DNA of 64,000 bases, taken from NCBI RefSeq assembly GCF_033958435.1, contig NC_134141.1, forward strand, positions 98,621,001 through 98,685,000, in the 5' to 3' direction. The notes beneath the pieces were generated by a model. That model was not told the DNA's origin, did no database searches, and saw nothing but the letters and a program-made list of their open reading frames with translations. The number at the start of each line of letters is the position of its first letter. The stretch's first letter is position 1. The position numbers and the translations under genes are program-made. Positions 25,235-36,303 of this stretch are shown here, in pieces. Source of the stretch: Carettochelys insculpta (taxonomy: Eukaryota; Chordata; Testudines; Carettochelyidae).

Positions 25235-25656
25235 GGCTGTGTCTATTCTACAGAGTTTTGTCGACAAAACTCATGTACCATCCACACTACAGATGCATTC
25301 CGTCCAGAAACTGTCAACAGAACACATCAGTTTTCTTGGGAGAGTTAAGTTGCTCCCATACAAGGTGTAACACCTCCTTCAACAGATCCTGTCAACAAAA
25401 AAATAGTGTAGATACTCCATGGGGCCCTCTGTTGCTAGAGAGAGGGCTTCCAGTTCACCAGGCAGCCCTTTTTGCAGAGCTTCTGGTTGGCTGTTCTGTC
25501 AACAAAGGGCTCGCCAGTCTGGCCACTCTCTGTCAACAGATGGAGTCAACAGGGGCCTCCATTAGGCATGGACACATCATGTTGACAGAAGTCCTGTTGG
25601 GAAATATGTCCTGACAGTACCGTCTGTGGACAAAATACTTTAGTGTAGACCCAACC
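25235..25656. mobile_element. MITE, GTTGACAG family, complete copy
   Basis: A 422-bp copy with left end GGCTGTGTCTATTCTACAGA and right end CTTTAGTGTAGACCCAACC. AATT is present on both flanks (25231-25234, 25657-25660); as it is its own complement, it may be part of the inverted termini or a target duplication. It shares interior blocks with 6565-6985 and 7774-8202, including GGGCTTCCAGTTCACCAGGC. The 118-codon frame 25258-25614 is a by-product of the repeat. Confidence 0.75.
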
Positions 25657-25660
25657 AATT

Positions 25661-28600
25661 ACTGTTATGGACTAGTACTTTGTGTATTGTCCCATCTTGA
25701 ACAAAATAAGGCTTTATTCAGATTTAAACAGTGAATCAGCAGTGGTTTGTAATGCTACTTTTTTTTATCATGAACTGTCCACAGAAGCTTTCTAAGAGCT
25801 TTTATTTTGCACAGTTTATTATTTGCAAATTAACATGCTGCTCCTCCTAAAGTATTTCTGATTTAAGACCATCTGGCTTGACTATGTCACATGAGGATAG
25901 TCATATTCTATTTCTTTGTATCTTGATTGTCTGGCTTTATCCCATGTGATCGGTTTATCCCCCTCTGTTCTTTTTCCAGAAGTCCTGGTTGAATTTCATT
26001 TACTCTCTTGCTCCACTAAGATGGAGTTAACGATGCTTGCTTGTCCTTAATGTAGTATTGCCTTCTTTTCTAAATTTTAGGGTTTAGAAAATAATATTTG
26101 AATTTTATGCTTTAACATTATTGCACATTTCAACTTGGACCAATGCATCTGTAGGGGGCTACGGCCCCATTCCAGCAGGCAGTCACAGCAGCAAGTGTAA
26201 CTAGGGCTTAAACTCAGCCCCAACATGTTAATTTGGGTGACAACAGCTTTGGGATGAGACAAATCCTATCAAAGCAACTGTGATTATTGGAGGGTTGGCA
26301 ACTAAAAGTGCTCTGGTGAAATTTTTGGGAGCTGGAGGCAATGGATTCCCAATGGAATGGTCTACTGGAGAACATAAAAATGAGCTCTCACCTTATCATA
26401 CTCAGGACCTGGCACAGAACTCACCTACAATGAAGATTTAGGAAATTCCTGAAGTGAGGAGCACGAGGATGGAAAACTCAAGAAGCATTCATTTTTATGA
26501 TTAACATAGTATTGTTCCTGTAGTGCGGTGATTGATGCTGCATAAACACCACAGACTACCCAAGCAAATAGACAAAAAAGAAACGATAACTCAAGTATCT
26601 GTGAACAATTCCCCTAGTGAACACTGAGCCAGATGTACAACATTAAAGACTACTGCTGTATAGTGAAGCTCTGTATAATGGTCTCTTGCTATAATTTTAT
26701 TTTATTTTACTGTTTGCACTTAGGAATTCTGCAACCTTAAACATGAGAAATTAAAGCCATGGATGATTTCTTAATTGTTCCAGTTCTCGGTACTCAATTA
26801 GCATCACTTGCCTTTCCCTTTACAACTGTGTAATACTGTACTAATGCAAAACAGGGATTCTTTATTTGCTATGGCCTTGGGGTCAATTATCAATTTATCA
26901 TTGTGTCCTGCAGGTTTAAAATAAAATACTCTGTGCAGCGTAACCATTGTACAAAATTGACATTAAGTAGATTCTGTGAGTATGGACTTAATAAAATATA
27001 CAAAGAGTGCTGCCTAAAAGGGCTCTACTACTATAAATTCTATTAGGCTGCCTTAATATAGGACAGTAGGAAACAGCAAAACTAAATTAAAGGGTATCTT
27101 CTATCTATATAGTGCATGAGCGCACCCTGGAAAGAGACAAAAGGAAAATGCACTTCCTTTTTGTTCTAAAGATTGCTTATTATTGTAAATTTGGTTATTG
27201 TAAATGTTGCTGCCGGTCTTTCTGTTAAATGATGGATTGAGATCCTTAGTTTTTCATTTGTGTAAAATGCTGTTATGGTATAAATCTGCTATCAGGCCAA
27301 CTGAAAACTAATTGGGATATTGGAGTTCAACTAAAACCAACATCTGTAAATCAGACTTACAAAAAGTAGTGAAGTAGAAGTTCAGTCTCTGCTAGAAACA
27401 AACTCCTTGTCTCAGTTTACCCACTGCTGTTTACCCATTACACAGCTTTGGCCTTATGGTGTCCAAAAGGTGCCATTTTTGAAAGAGGCCTATAATCAGA
27501 AAGACTCAAAGGCATTGCATGTATATTTGTAATGTGCTCTGAAGGTAAGAAAATGAATTCTACAAAACTTCATGCATTGCTACTATTTTGAATGTAGTTG
27601 ATTTCTCATGTAAAATTCCCTAAAAAGGTATTTCTGGGACTTAGGTCTCAGCATTAACCATTGTCCTGAAAGCCTCAGATGCTGGGATGCTAAGAATAAG
27701 CCCAATTATGTGATTGACCTGATGAGGTTTATGGTCTCTGTATTTTAGAGCTCTGTCAACTAAGGAGCCTATTGGTGAGGAAAACCAAGCAGGTTAGATA
27801 GCTTCAAAAAAAGATTTTATCTCTTAAAGAAGGACCAAGCTGTGTATCCCTCCCTTCCCTTCTATTTTTTTTTTCTTTTTAGTTTCTGTGAGGCCAATCA
27901 TTAACCCAAAAGAATATTAGCTACAAAGGAAATTCATTCAAAAATAAACCAAATATTTCAGCAGCGAGGTTGTATCCTACCATCTTGCTCCAAATTCCCC
28001 CCTTTTAATAGTTTGCTTTAAGCTTGGGCATCATATTTCAAACAAATAATAATAATAAAAAGTAATAGTCTACTTATTAGTGAAGACAGACAGGAATCTC
28101 ATCTGATATGGACAAAACCTCAGTCTTGGAAAAGAATAACAGTAGTAATTCTGACTGAAAATTAAACAGTAAACCTGTTGTGGGGAAAGGTTGGATTAAT
28201 GCCAGCAGCTTCTCAATCTCTCTCTCCCCTACCCCCCAATCTTCGACACACCTATCTTCTCCTCCCACCATGCTGTGTAATCTTCACAGAAATAATCAGG
28301 GTACTGATGACTAGATAGCTGTTGAAAAATCAGACACATGCTATGCACAGCGGCAGTATGAGTGCTGCTGTTTATCTATGGGTAGAACAGGACACATATC
28401 TCTTGCCTTACCTCAGGTGAGCTGGAGAAAGATCCAGAAGACAGAAAATAATACAGCAGAATTCAGAAACATGATGCTTTATCCTTTCCCTTGCCTTCCC
28501 ATTTTTAATTTCACAACCAACTTCAATTATACTGTCCACATATACTTACTATTCCTCTGGGACACTATTTTGTCACTGCAAGCAATTTCTAGTAAGATCA

Positions 28601-29637
28601 CTCAGATTCCTCGTGCTGCGGGGAGTGTGTGTGAGTGCGGGGGGTGAAAGAGGATGCCTGTCCCCTGGTGAGAATCAGGCTTGCTTGCCAGACAGGTTTT
28701 CTCAACACGCGCTCACGGACCTGTTTCAAATATCTAGTGACATCAAGTATTTTAATTGTATATTGATATTTGCAGTATTGAAACCAAACCAGCAAATATC
28801 ACAAGAGGGGAATAAGTTTTCAACTGGCACTTTCTACTGTGGTAGCATACAGGGTGGCATGACTAAGATACTGCCTGTTTAATTGATTAGTTGTACTTCA
28901 GATAGGGCTGGGTATAGCCCAGTACAGATCATTCTAAACATTGATAAATGACCACCTTTGTGTGAAATGGTTGAGGTGGGACCCCTGCCCTTTGACAAAC
29001 CAGAAAATGAAATGATTACTATTGGATTCTATTGACTTGTCTAGTTAGAGCAGTTGTGCTTTTTCCCAAAGGTTAATTGAACTTGAACTCAAGAAATTAA
29101 GAGGTCAGTGAGGGTCACAGTGACAGCAGGCAAACTTTTAACTTCCCACTAATAATATTTGTCCAGGGTAGGACATATTAGGGCTCTTCAGCCATGGGTG
29201 CAGCTCAAGGATTTGCTGTAAAATAATTGTTCATCTACATTATTAAACTATAACCCTGTCTGGTCAATATGCATATTGACATTTTACCTTCTGACACATA
29301 TTCTTGATTGAACTTGTCTTTAGACTCAGAGTTATGTTAAATCCAACAAGTACACATTGATGGGTGTTATAAAATCTTCCATATAAAAATTATAAGAAAA
29401 TTCATGTCTTTTTATTGTATTTGGAATAACCTTGCCAGTAAGAAAAAGTCAACTTTTTGTTGGTGTTGTATTATAATTATTGTTAAGTTTTGTTAGTTTT
29501 TGAAGCTTAGGAAAGCTTGGACTAGTTCTTGATTTGTAAGCCTCCTTTTTCCTCTTGCTTCAGTGTGATTCAGGAGTAACTCACTAGAATTACACAGTGC
29601 AAAATAGGCAATACTGAAAACAGTCTGGTACCATGTA
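25661..29637. other. Long unique AT-rich interval
   Basis: About 4 kb with no recognised gene or transposon. Overlapping frames near 28077-28882 (64-89 codons on both strands) show no domain; a GTGTGTGAGTGCG low-complexity patch sits at 28623-28640. Confidence 0.4.
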
Positions 29638-29970
29638 CAGTGAGCTCTTTCATGTCCAGCATTCTATCATACGGAACTCTGAAATAACTGGCATTTTAAC
29701 CATAAGTAAATTTTAGTTACATTTGCCATAAGTACAATATAGTGAAAGTAAATACAAATAAATACAGCAAATACAGTATGTTTATAGTGTGCAGTTCTAC
29801 TGTTGTTGATAAATAAAGTACTCTGCATACATTTTTATTTGTTTCTTAATGTCTAATCTTCTTTTTCTTTAGTGTTATGCATTGCTATGTATACCTCTCT
29901 ATTATGCAGAATATCTGAATATCCTGCAACCTCGCACTCCTGGGGCCGTTGGATATGAAAGATTGTACTG
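29638..29970. mobile_element. Tigger-like MITE, 333 bp, copy A
   Basis: Starts with CAGTGAGCTCTTTCATGTCC after a TA dinucleotide and ends with GGATATGAAAGATTGTACTG. The ends are inverted complements with several mismatches. CAGT/ACTG termini beside TA are typical of pogo/Tigger elements of the Tc1/mariner superfamily. The interior, including AGTAAATACAAATAAATACAG and TACTGTTGTTGATAAATAAA, has no coding capacity. An inverted copy of the same 333-bp length is at 40811-41143. Confidence 0.7.
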
Positions 29971-31344
29971 CATTGTAAGGAGGAATGCATTTTATTTTTA
30001 AAATTACTTTCCCCTCTTCGTTGCATACGTGAAGGCCAATTCTGATTTCATTTACACTCTTTGTACAGACTGATTCTATGTATTTTCAAATATATAATTT
30101 TTATAATATATATTATGTTTAGGCTCTTTTACAAGAGGGTTTGCCATTTTCTTGTGTTCTGACTTTAAAGCATATATCTACACTGTGGCTGGGAGTAACA
30201 GGGTACAAAGACTCATGCTGCAAGGGCTCAAGCTAACACTAAAATTTTCTTTATAGTGGCTTGAGCTCTCAGGATCTGAAAGGAAGATCAAAAGTACACA
30301 AACATACTTTGATTCTACTCTACTTCTTGAAAAATAGATTAGTCTTTAAGAAGAAACAAGCTTCTGTTGAGTCATTCCCAAATCTTCAGAGGAGCAATTC
30401 TGAGTGCTTGACTTGTGAATGTGTAACTCACACATTGCACATGCAAGCCAGGTGGTGTCAGTGCAAAATTATACCATACAAAATTTGTGCTGTAAGTTCT
30501 GTCAAGTGAGTCACTGAGCCTTCGGAATTCACTGGCATCTGAACAGTAAGTTTGTGATCAAGACAAAGGGAGAAATTTTCAAAAGTTCCTAAGTGACTTG
30601 GGCTCAGATTTTTAAAGGGAGGCATTATTCCTCTCACTGTTGGAAGGCCTAAGTGACTTACATGGGTAAGTCCCATTTTCAAGGGTCTGAAGTACTCAGG
30701 AGTCTAAGTTCCAATGTCTATGAGTGATACTTGGATTTATAAGTGCCTATATAATTTTTATGGTACGTATGCTTCTAAATCCCTTGGATGCTTTTGACAA
30801 TATCTAAAGAATGAAAAGGAAAATTTTCAGATTGAAACTTGAGAAAACACATACTTCAAGTCCAGCACCCAAAAACATTTCTGAAACTTTAGAATACAAC
30901 CGACGCATATGGTCATTTCCAGCAACATTTTTGGAATATCTTATAGTTTTAAGTTTAGGTATTGTTATACGCTGAGGATGGTACATAATTTCATGTGGGA
31001 AAGTAGTTCACGCCCTACTGTGTGTGAGTGAGTGTGGGTGTGTGTGTGAGTGCATGCACACACTTGCATAGGCAAATTCACTTAGATTCAACACCTCCAG
31101 GCTTTCTTTTACTGGTTTCAACTAGACTCTTCCAAGGCCAACAGACAAAGAAAGGGCATTTGGATAAAGAGGCTGAGTTTAAACAAATTTAGGGCCTTTT
31201 TTTCTGATCCAGAAAAGGAACACTATCTTCTGTCTAAAAGGAGGGCCCAAATCCTTTAGGGAAGTGTGGAAAGGATTGATGCAGGCAAGACCAAAAGGAA
31301 CCACTGCAAAATGTATACTCTGGATTCTGCATATGCCTAGTTGA
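29971..31344. other. Unique noncoding DNA with a TG-rich microsatellite
   Basis: An imperfect TGTG/GAGTG run at about 31018-31062 is the only short tandem. Frames at 30261-30509 and 30458-30682 have no domain. The interval holds no recognised gene. Confidence 0.4.
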
Positions 31345-31605
31345 GATTGACCTATTTATGCATCCTAGGATTATATTCACTCTTGGCCATGGAATCAAAT
31401 TGGGAGCTCATGTGCAGTTGATTGTCCACCATGACCCCAAACCTTTTTTCAGGGTCACCATTATGCAAGTAAGGTCTCCATTCCTCATTCCTACATTTAT
31501 AAATTTATATTTAAACATATTAAAACACATACAGGTTTCTTATGCTTCTTTACTGAGTGATCCAGATTGCCCTGAGTCAGTGACCTGGCTTTTTCATTAC
31601 TTACC
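31345..31605 (-). mobile_element. CR1 LINE antisense, downstream segment of an interrupted copy
   Basis: On the minus strand this segment corresponds to the part of CR1 ORF2 after the RT active site, where other copies read LVDNKLSMSQQ and ILGCI; the plus strand shows CATGTGCAGTTGATTGTCC and ATTATATTCACTCTTGGCC. It ends at the solo LTR insertion point and resumes at 32638. The reading frame is decayed. Confidence 0.7.
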
Positions 31606-31808
31606 TGTAGTGAGTCAGTATGGCCTCCTGCTGACTCAGAGGCAGAGGAGGCTGCACAGAGGCCCTGGTGGGCGGGCCTGGAGCCAGAACACCAGAGGCC
31701 CACCCCTCAGAGGGCAGGGCTCAGAATTAGAAAGGCCAAGGGCAGGGCTCAGGACCCATTAAAGCCTGGGCCTCCGGGCAGGGAGGACGCGCCTGCACGA
31801 GCTCCCCG

Positions 31809-32267
31809 GTGCCAAGGGCAGAGGGCCTGTCGCCGCCCAGCCAAGCTGGAGAGCAAGCCCCCAGCAGCTCCGAACAACCCCGGATCCAGATGCCCCAGGG
31901 GGACTACCCGGACTTCCCAGACCTGCCAGGACCCTCATGCCGGCGGAGACCCCCCGACTTGGAAGAAGCCCCAGGAGCGGCCTGCCCCAGAGTCCCAGCA
32001 GACCCCTGCAGCCCTCAGGCCCAGGATCGCCTCGGGCCCACCGTGCTACCGCTGCCTGTCTATCCCAATGATGTCAACATGAGCGACTGGCTGGAGCCCC
32101 CGAAGGTGGACGATTTGGAGGAGACCGACCCCATGGGACCCCTTGACCAGATGGACTGGGACCTTCTGCCAGTGGAGGTAGAGGTAGGAAGTGGCCCGGG
32201 GAATGATGCTCCCGAACCCATGGCAGTGTGTTACGGCCTGGATCCCCACAGCCGTGGTCGTGTGTGA
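31809..32267 (+). CDS. Uncharacterised open frame inside the solo LTR
   Basis: The frame runs 152 codons from a GTG at 31809; the first ATG in frame is at 31890, giving 125 residues, and it stops at TGA 32265-32267. The product would be proline-rich and acidic, with GDYPDFPDLPGPS near its start and a central acidic segment (WLEPPKVDDLEETD) followed by MDWDLLP. No known domain, membrane segment or signal peptide is seen. It lies downstream of a TTAAAG promoter-like word (about 31759) within the LTR. High GC content makes a chance open frame possible. Confidence 0.3.
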   Translation: MPRAEGLSPPSQAGEQAPSSSEQPRIQMPQGDYPDFPDLPGPSCRRRPPDLEEAPGAACPRVPADPCSPQAQDRLGPTVLPLPVYPNDVNMSDWLEPPKVDDLEETDPMGPLDQMDWDLLPVEVEVGSGPGNDAPEPMAVCYGLDPHSRGRV

Positions 32268-32344
32268 GTGACACCCAGGGCCCCGGGCCGGGTCTCAGTG
32301 GAGTGGGAGGGCCTGTGACCCCCTACCCCCTCCTTGACAGGGCC

Positions 32345-32620
32345 AGCCCGCGCTGGGCCTGTGCTCAAACCTTTGTGCTGTTGCCCCGCCCCAAACTGAG
32401 GGCTGGGCCCGTGCTCAAACCCTTGTGCTGTTGCCCCGCCCAAACTGAGGGCTGGGCCTGTACTGTACTACTATTGTGAACTGCTGCCCGCCCTGAACTG
32501 AGAGGTGGGCCAGTACTGTATTGTATTGTAACGATGAACTGCTGACAGCCCTGAACTAAGTGCGGGGCTGGTGTTCTAACCCTTTTTTGGGTGCCGCCCG
32601 CCCTAGGCCAAGGGCTGGGC
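32345..32620. repeat. Degenerate tandem repeat inside the LTR
   Basis: About five units of 50-60 bp, each with a GCTGGGCC-like start, a variable middle (CTCAAACCTTTGTGCTGTTG in the first) and a GCCCGCCC-plus-AACTGAG end. Units 1 and 2 are nearly identical; later ones diverge. Such tandem arrays are common in LTRs. Confidence 0.75.
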
Positions 32621-32637
32621 GTCTCGGGACTCTTACA

Positions 32638-32857
32638 TTACCACTCCCCCAGAATTTTTGTGTCATCCCCAAATTTTACTTTGGATTAAATTGTTTTCTG
32701 TCATGTTGTTGATAAAGATATCCAGTAGCATGGGTCACAAATCAATCCCTACAGGACCCTGCTGGAAACATACCCAGTGAATGACAATTTTTCATTTACA
32801 TATGGAGATCTATTGGTTAACCAATTTTCAATCCATTTAAAGTATAAGCAATGCATG
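32638..32857 (-). mobile_element. CR1 LINE antisense, RT active-site segment
   Basis: Continues the CR1 from 31605. On the minus strand it gives the remains of the GVPQGSVLGP block (plus strand around 32745-32772) and a FGDDTKI version of the FADDTKI active-site block (around 32660-32680). Plus-strand blocks TTTTTGTGTCATCCCCAAA and AACCAATTTTCAATCCATTT mark the family. It is inactivated by stops and two insertions. Confidence 0.75.
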
Positions 32858-33185
32858 GGGAGGGCACAGAGGGAACATGCATCCCCAGGTCACCCCCACA
32901 CACTCGACATGAGCACTAGGCTGCTTCCAATAAGTACAGGGGCAATCCCACCCCTGCCCCCACAGCAGCATGGCCCAAAAGCACGATTCCAAGGCTGTGC
33001 CATTCCCGGGGGTGGGAACTGCCCACATTCCCACCAGAAGTGGTACAGTGCTTCTATTGGAAGAAGCAGCTGTGGGGGAAAGGGAGGGCAGTCCACGAGC
33101 AGAGCAGAGGTAGGTTGGGAGCTGGGGAGGGGCACTTGGCAGGTACACCATCTGCAATCTCCACACCAGTCACCTCTGATTCAAA
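32858..33185. mobile_element. GC-rich 328-bp insert in the same CR1, with possible GCATG duplication
   Basis: The CR1 match stops near 32852 and resumes near 33190. The intervening block is GC-rich, bounded by GCATG on both sides (32853-32857 and 33186-33190), consistent with a 5-bp duplication. Its own ends (GGGAGGGCAC and TGATTCAAA) are not recognisable LTR or TIR termini. The 140-codon plus frame and 109-codon minus frame overlap it and share no known domain. Identity is unknown. Confidence 0.45.
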
Positions 33186-33300
33186 GCATGCTATTTTGAT
33201 CTTATATCACTCTGTTTTTTAATTAACTTATTGTGCTATATCAAGTCAACCTTCTGACAGAAATCTGACAATATCAGGTCAATCTTGATACCTGATGGTG
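33186..33300 (-). mobile_element. CR1 LINE antisense, upstream segment
   Basis: Continues the interrupted CR1 with CTTATATCACTCTG and ATATCAAGTCAACCTTCTGA, which in other copies follow directly after the ATCCATTTAA block. The upstream end fades out near 33300. Confidence 0.55.
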
Positions 33301-33589
33301 AAGGATGATTTCACAAGCATACATGTAAGTTCTTTATTGTTCTGAGTATGTTTTCTCTGTAATGATTTTATATTAAGAATAAAAGAGCTTGCCCAGGAAA
33401 AGTTGTGAGGTACCTCCTAACTCTGAGCACTCATGGCATTCATAGCCTTTGCAAAGTAAAGCAAAGCAGGACTGCCAAAGCAGTCTGATTGCTGGGAAAT
33501 TCACAAGGTAGGCAAGGAACTGTGTAACCTGAAAATACACTCATCAGTCAGGAATGAAGTTAACTTTGAAGTTAGTTCCTAGTGTAAAT

Positions 33590-34200
33590 GCACCCCACGT
33601 TCTTATGTTATGAGATTAAGTAAATAACTTTTCTTTACTCACTTTCTCTGTATCATTCATGATTTTATAGACATCTATCATATCCACCCTTAGTCTCCTT
33701 TTTCTTAGACTGAAAAGTCATAGTATTTTTAATCTCTTTTCTATGGCACCTCTTCCAAACTCCTAATCATTTTTGTTTCCCTTTTCTGAACCTTTTCCGA
33801 TACCAATAGATCTGTTTAAGATGAGCCGACCCCACCTATATGCGGTATTCAAGATGTAGGCGCACCATGAATTTAGGCAGAGGCAGGAAGATATTATCTA
33901 TCCCTTTTTTATAATTCCCATAATTCTGTTTACTTTTTTCACTACCATCACAGATTGCTTGTTTATGAGCTGGTAGAGTTAAAAAAAGGAAGATGGGAAA
34001 TCTCACAAAGCCTTTAAAAAATAAAATCCCTGTGATTTTCCCCAGAATTTGATTGACCTCCAATACATTTCAACCTGTCCTGCCCTTTCTGTTTGTTGGC
34101 TAAAAAAGAGTAAGTTGGATTTTCCTTGTTTTATACATAGTGGACGACATTGTTCAATGAATTGATCATCGTTATTCCTTTGCAAATCACACTGAATTCA
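33590..34200 (-). mobile_element. Second antisense CR1 LINE, C-terminal ORF2 part
   Basis: Minus-strand reading gives VRLHLEYRIQVGSAHLKQ (around 33785-33850), the counterpart of the CR1 RPHLEYxxQFWxPHxKK block. Further on come a decayed SLRKRRLR-like segment and 'VDMIDVYKIMND' (around 33650-33690), counterpart of LRGDMIxVYKxLxG. It is a separate copy from 31345-33300, because its ORF2 segment lies later in the protein although it sits upstream on this strand. It contains frameshifts. Confidence 0.75.
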
Positions 34201-34354
34201 CTCAATGTATACAATTGTCATGAAAGGTGAATTTCCAACAAAACTGGTCTCTACTAGTGATGGTATGGGGACAGAAGACAACTCAGCATAACAGACAGGT
34301 CCCAGGCTGAATTTGCAAGATGCAAAAAATATGTCCTTATGTATAACCTTATTA

Positions 34355-34994
34355 CAGTAAAAGCTTGATTATCCGGTGTCCCTGGGAAATAGGGATTGCC
34401 AGATAATCAAATTTGCTGCTTAGGTGAGTGGGCCCTACTCAGCTGACCCTGGTGGTGGAGGCCAAACTGCTACTGAGGACTGGAGGGGTTGCCCCGCTGC
34501 TGCCAATCCCACCAGTGCATCCAGCCAGACTCAACCAGCCTCTGTCAAGGGAGCTGACCCACGTCAGCCAGCCCTGACCAGGAAGCCAGACCTACTTAAC
34601 CAGCCCCAGATAGGGAGACACACCACAGAAGCTGGCCTGGGCCAGGAAGCTGGCCCACGAGCAGCTTAGCCCCAGCTCTGACAGCCACCCCTTGGCAGCC
34701 AGTATTGGCTGGGAAGCTGACCTCACTCATCCAGCCCCAGCCAGGAGAGCTGCCCCATTCAGCTGGCCACAGCCAGGAGGCCCACATCACAGCTGCTGGC
34801 CCAGAATGAGAAGCCAGCCCCTTGGCAGCCAGAGCCAGTAGGGAAGCCAGCCCACTCAGGAGGCCCTGGCTGCTGGGAAGCGACTCTGTGACAGCTAGTT
34901 CTGGCAGGACAGCTGGCCCTGGGACAGCTGCCCCCCAGTGCTGGTTAATACAATGTGCCAATTATCCGAGTTCCAGATGATACAGCTTTTACTG
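34355..34994. mobile_element. Tigger-like MITE with GC-rich repetitive interior
   Basis: A 640-bp element. Both ends start CAGTAAAAGCT when read inward (34355 on plus, 34994 on minus) and are flanked by TA (34353-34354, 34995-34996), as expected for pogo/Tigger elements. Between AT-rich ends lies about 520 bases of degenerate CCAGCC/CAGCTGGCCC-type repeats. The 81-codon plus frame and 121-codon minus frame come from this interior and are not genes. Confidence 0.75.
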
Positions 34995-35337
34995 TATATT
35001 GATATAAAAGAGAGACCTACCATATCATTTTTCAAGAGTTACTTTTGAGACTAAAACCACAGATCCTGGACCCTTCATTCATACTGAATAGACCTTTTAC
35101 TGCCAATGGATTAGTCACCAACTAAGTCCCATTCAACATGAGAAACAGTGGCAGAATCTGGGCCGTTGCTTGCTGTACACAACAATGTTACATTAACAAA
35201 AATTAAATAATGGCTGCATTTTATAAACTTCGTTTGAATTAGGATCTGTTTATGTGAGCTTAAAGGAAAATAAAGTTATGGAAAAGTTAGAAAAAGACCT
35301 TTTGTTATGTCAAGTGGGTTACAGGTCAGGACTTATA

Positions 35338-35773
35338 GGCCGTGTCTACACGAGACCCAAACTTTGAAATGGCCATGCAAATGGCCATTTTGAAGTTTAC
35401 TAATGAAGCACTGAAATGCATATTCAGCGCTTCATTAGCATGCGGGCGGCCGCGGCACTTCAAAATTGATGCGCCTCGCCACCGCGCGTCTCGTCCCGAC
35501 GGGGCTCCTTTTCGAAAGGACCCCGCCTACTTCGAAGTCCCCTTATTCCCATGAGCTGATGGGAATAAGGGGACTTCGAAGTAGGCGGGGTCCTTTCGAA
35601 AAGGAGCCCCGTCGGGACGAGACGCGCGGTGGCGAGGCGCGTCAATTTTGAAGTGCCGCGGCCGCCCGCATGCTAATGAAGCGCTGAATATGCATTTCAG
35701 CGCTTCATTAGTAAACTTCAAAATGGCCATTTGCATGGCCATTTCGACATTTGGGGCTCGTGTAGACGTAGCC
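35338..35773. mobile_element. 436-bp near-perfect palindromic MITE
   Basis: Two 215-bp arms (35338-35552 and 35559-35773) are exact inverted complements except for about 9 mismatches and no indels, around a 6-base centre GAGCTG. Ends are GGCCGTGTCTACACGAG and CTCGTGTAGACGTAGCC. ATA flanks both sides (35335-35337, 35774-35776). Arms contain CACTTCAAAATTGA, TTCGAAAGGA and CTTCGAAG words and CpG-rich segments. The mirrored open frames inside (61-82 codons on both strands) are products of the symmetry. It has no transposase; related halves lie at 23298 and 51295. Confidence 0.88.
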
Positions 35774-35776
35774 ATA

Positions 35777-36303
35777 GTGTTTTATCAAGGAAGAGAGTAG
35801 TTTTCATTGAATCTAATTTTCTGTTTGAGACTGCAAAAAACAGTCCTACTGGATCTGGCAGACTGACTTGTAGAATGGAGTAGCAAAACAGCAACTAAAA
35901 GAAATAAAAATGAACTCTCCAATTACTGGGTCACATGAGATTCTGTTTTACTCAGTTTTGGTAATTCTGAACTCTACATTACAAAGAAACCTATATTTCA
36001 CATTGCAAGTAACGGAAAAGATTATTTACTCAATTAGCATTTCATAGCCTTTAGTGGACCTTGCAATCAATAGAAACAAAGCACTTCTGTCCCACCTGCT
36101 CAACAAATGCTCAAGTTAGAGGATTCTAGCACGTCTGTCTCCTACACGTTTAATTTCATAAAATCAGATGTAGACACTTACTACAAGGTTTTCTGATTAA
36201 TATATTTGTAAATGGATTTAGCCAAGTCCTCCATCCTGCCCTCTCAGTACAAGATAGGTTATGAGCTGAAGGTAAAGAGCAAGTTACTTCTTCTGATGAC
36301 ACT
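35777..36303. other. Unique noncoding DNA flanking the candidate exon
   Basis: No gene or bounded repeat is seen. A minus-strand frame at 36156-36386 overlaps the candidate exon in another phase. Confidence 0.35.

Larger units (their letters stand above)
31606..32637 (+). mobile_element. Solo LTR inserted in CR1, with TTACC duplication
   Basis: A 1032-bp GC-rich block starts TGTAGTGAGTCAG and ends GACTCTTACA, so it has TG...CA ends with TGTA/TACA inverted tips. It is flanked by the exact 5-bp direct repeat TTACC at 31601-31605 and 32638-32642, and removal restores a continuous CR1. No second LTR or gag/pol lies nearby, so it is a solo LTR left by recombination. An ATTAAA word lies at 31758. 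The 3' part has about five degenerate 50-60-bp tandem units. It belongs to a Gypsy-type or endogenous-retrovirus-type family; which one is undecided. Confidence 0.85.

Noticed and set aside
32777..33199. 140-codon plus frame
   Set aside because: Spans the boundary between antisense CR1 and a GC-rich insert, so it is a chimera of two repeats.
34596..34961. 121-codon minus frame rich in alanine, glycine and leucine
   Set aside because: Translation of the GC-rich repetitive core of a Tigger-like MITE.
35342..35775. Mirrored frames on both strands giving near-identical peptides
   Set aside because: Direct result of the palindrome; the same arm is read twice.
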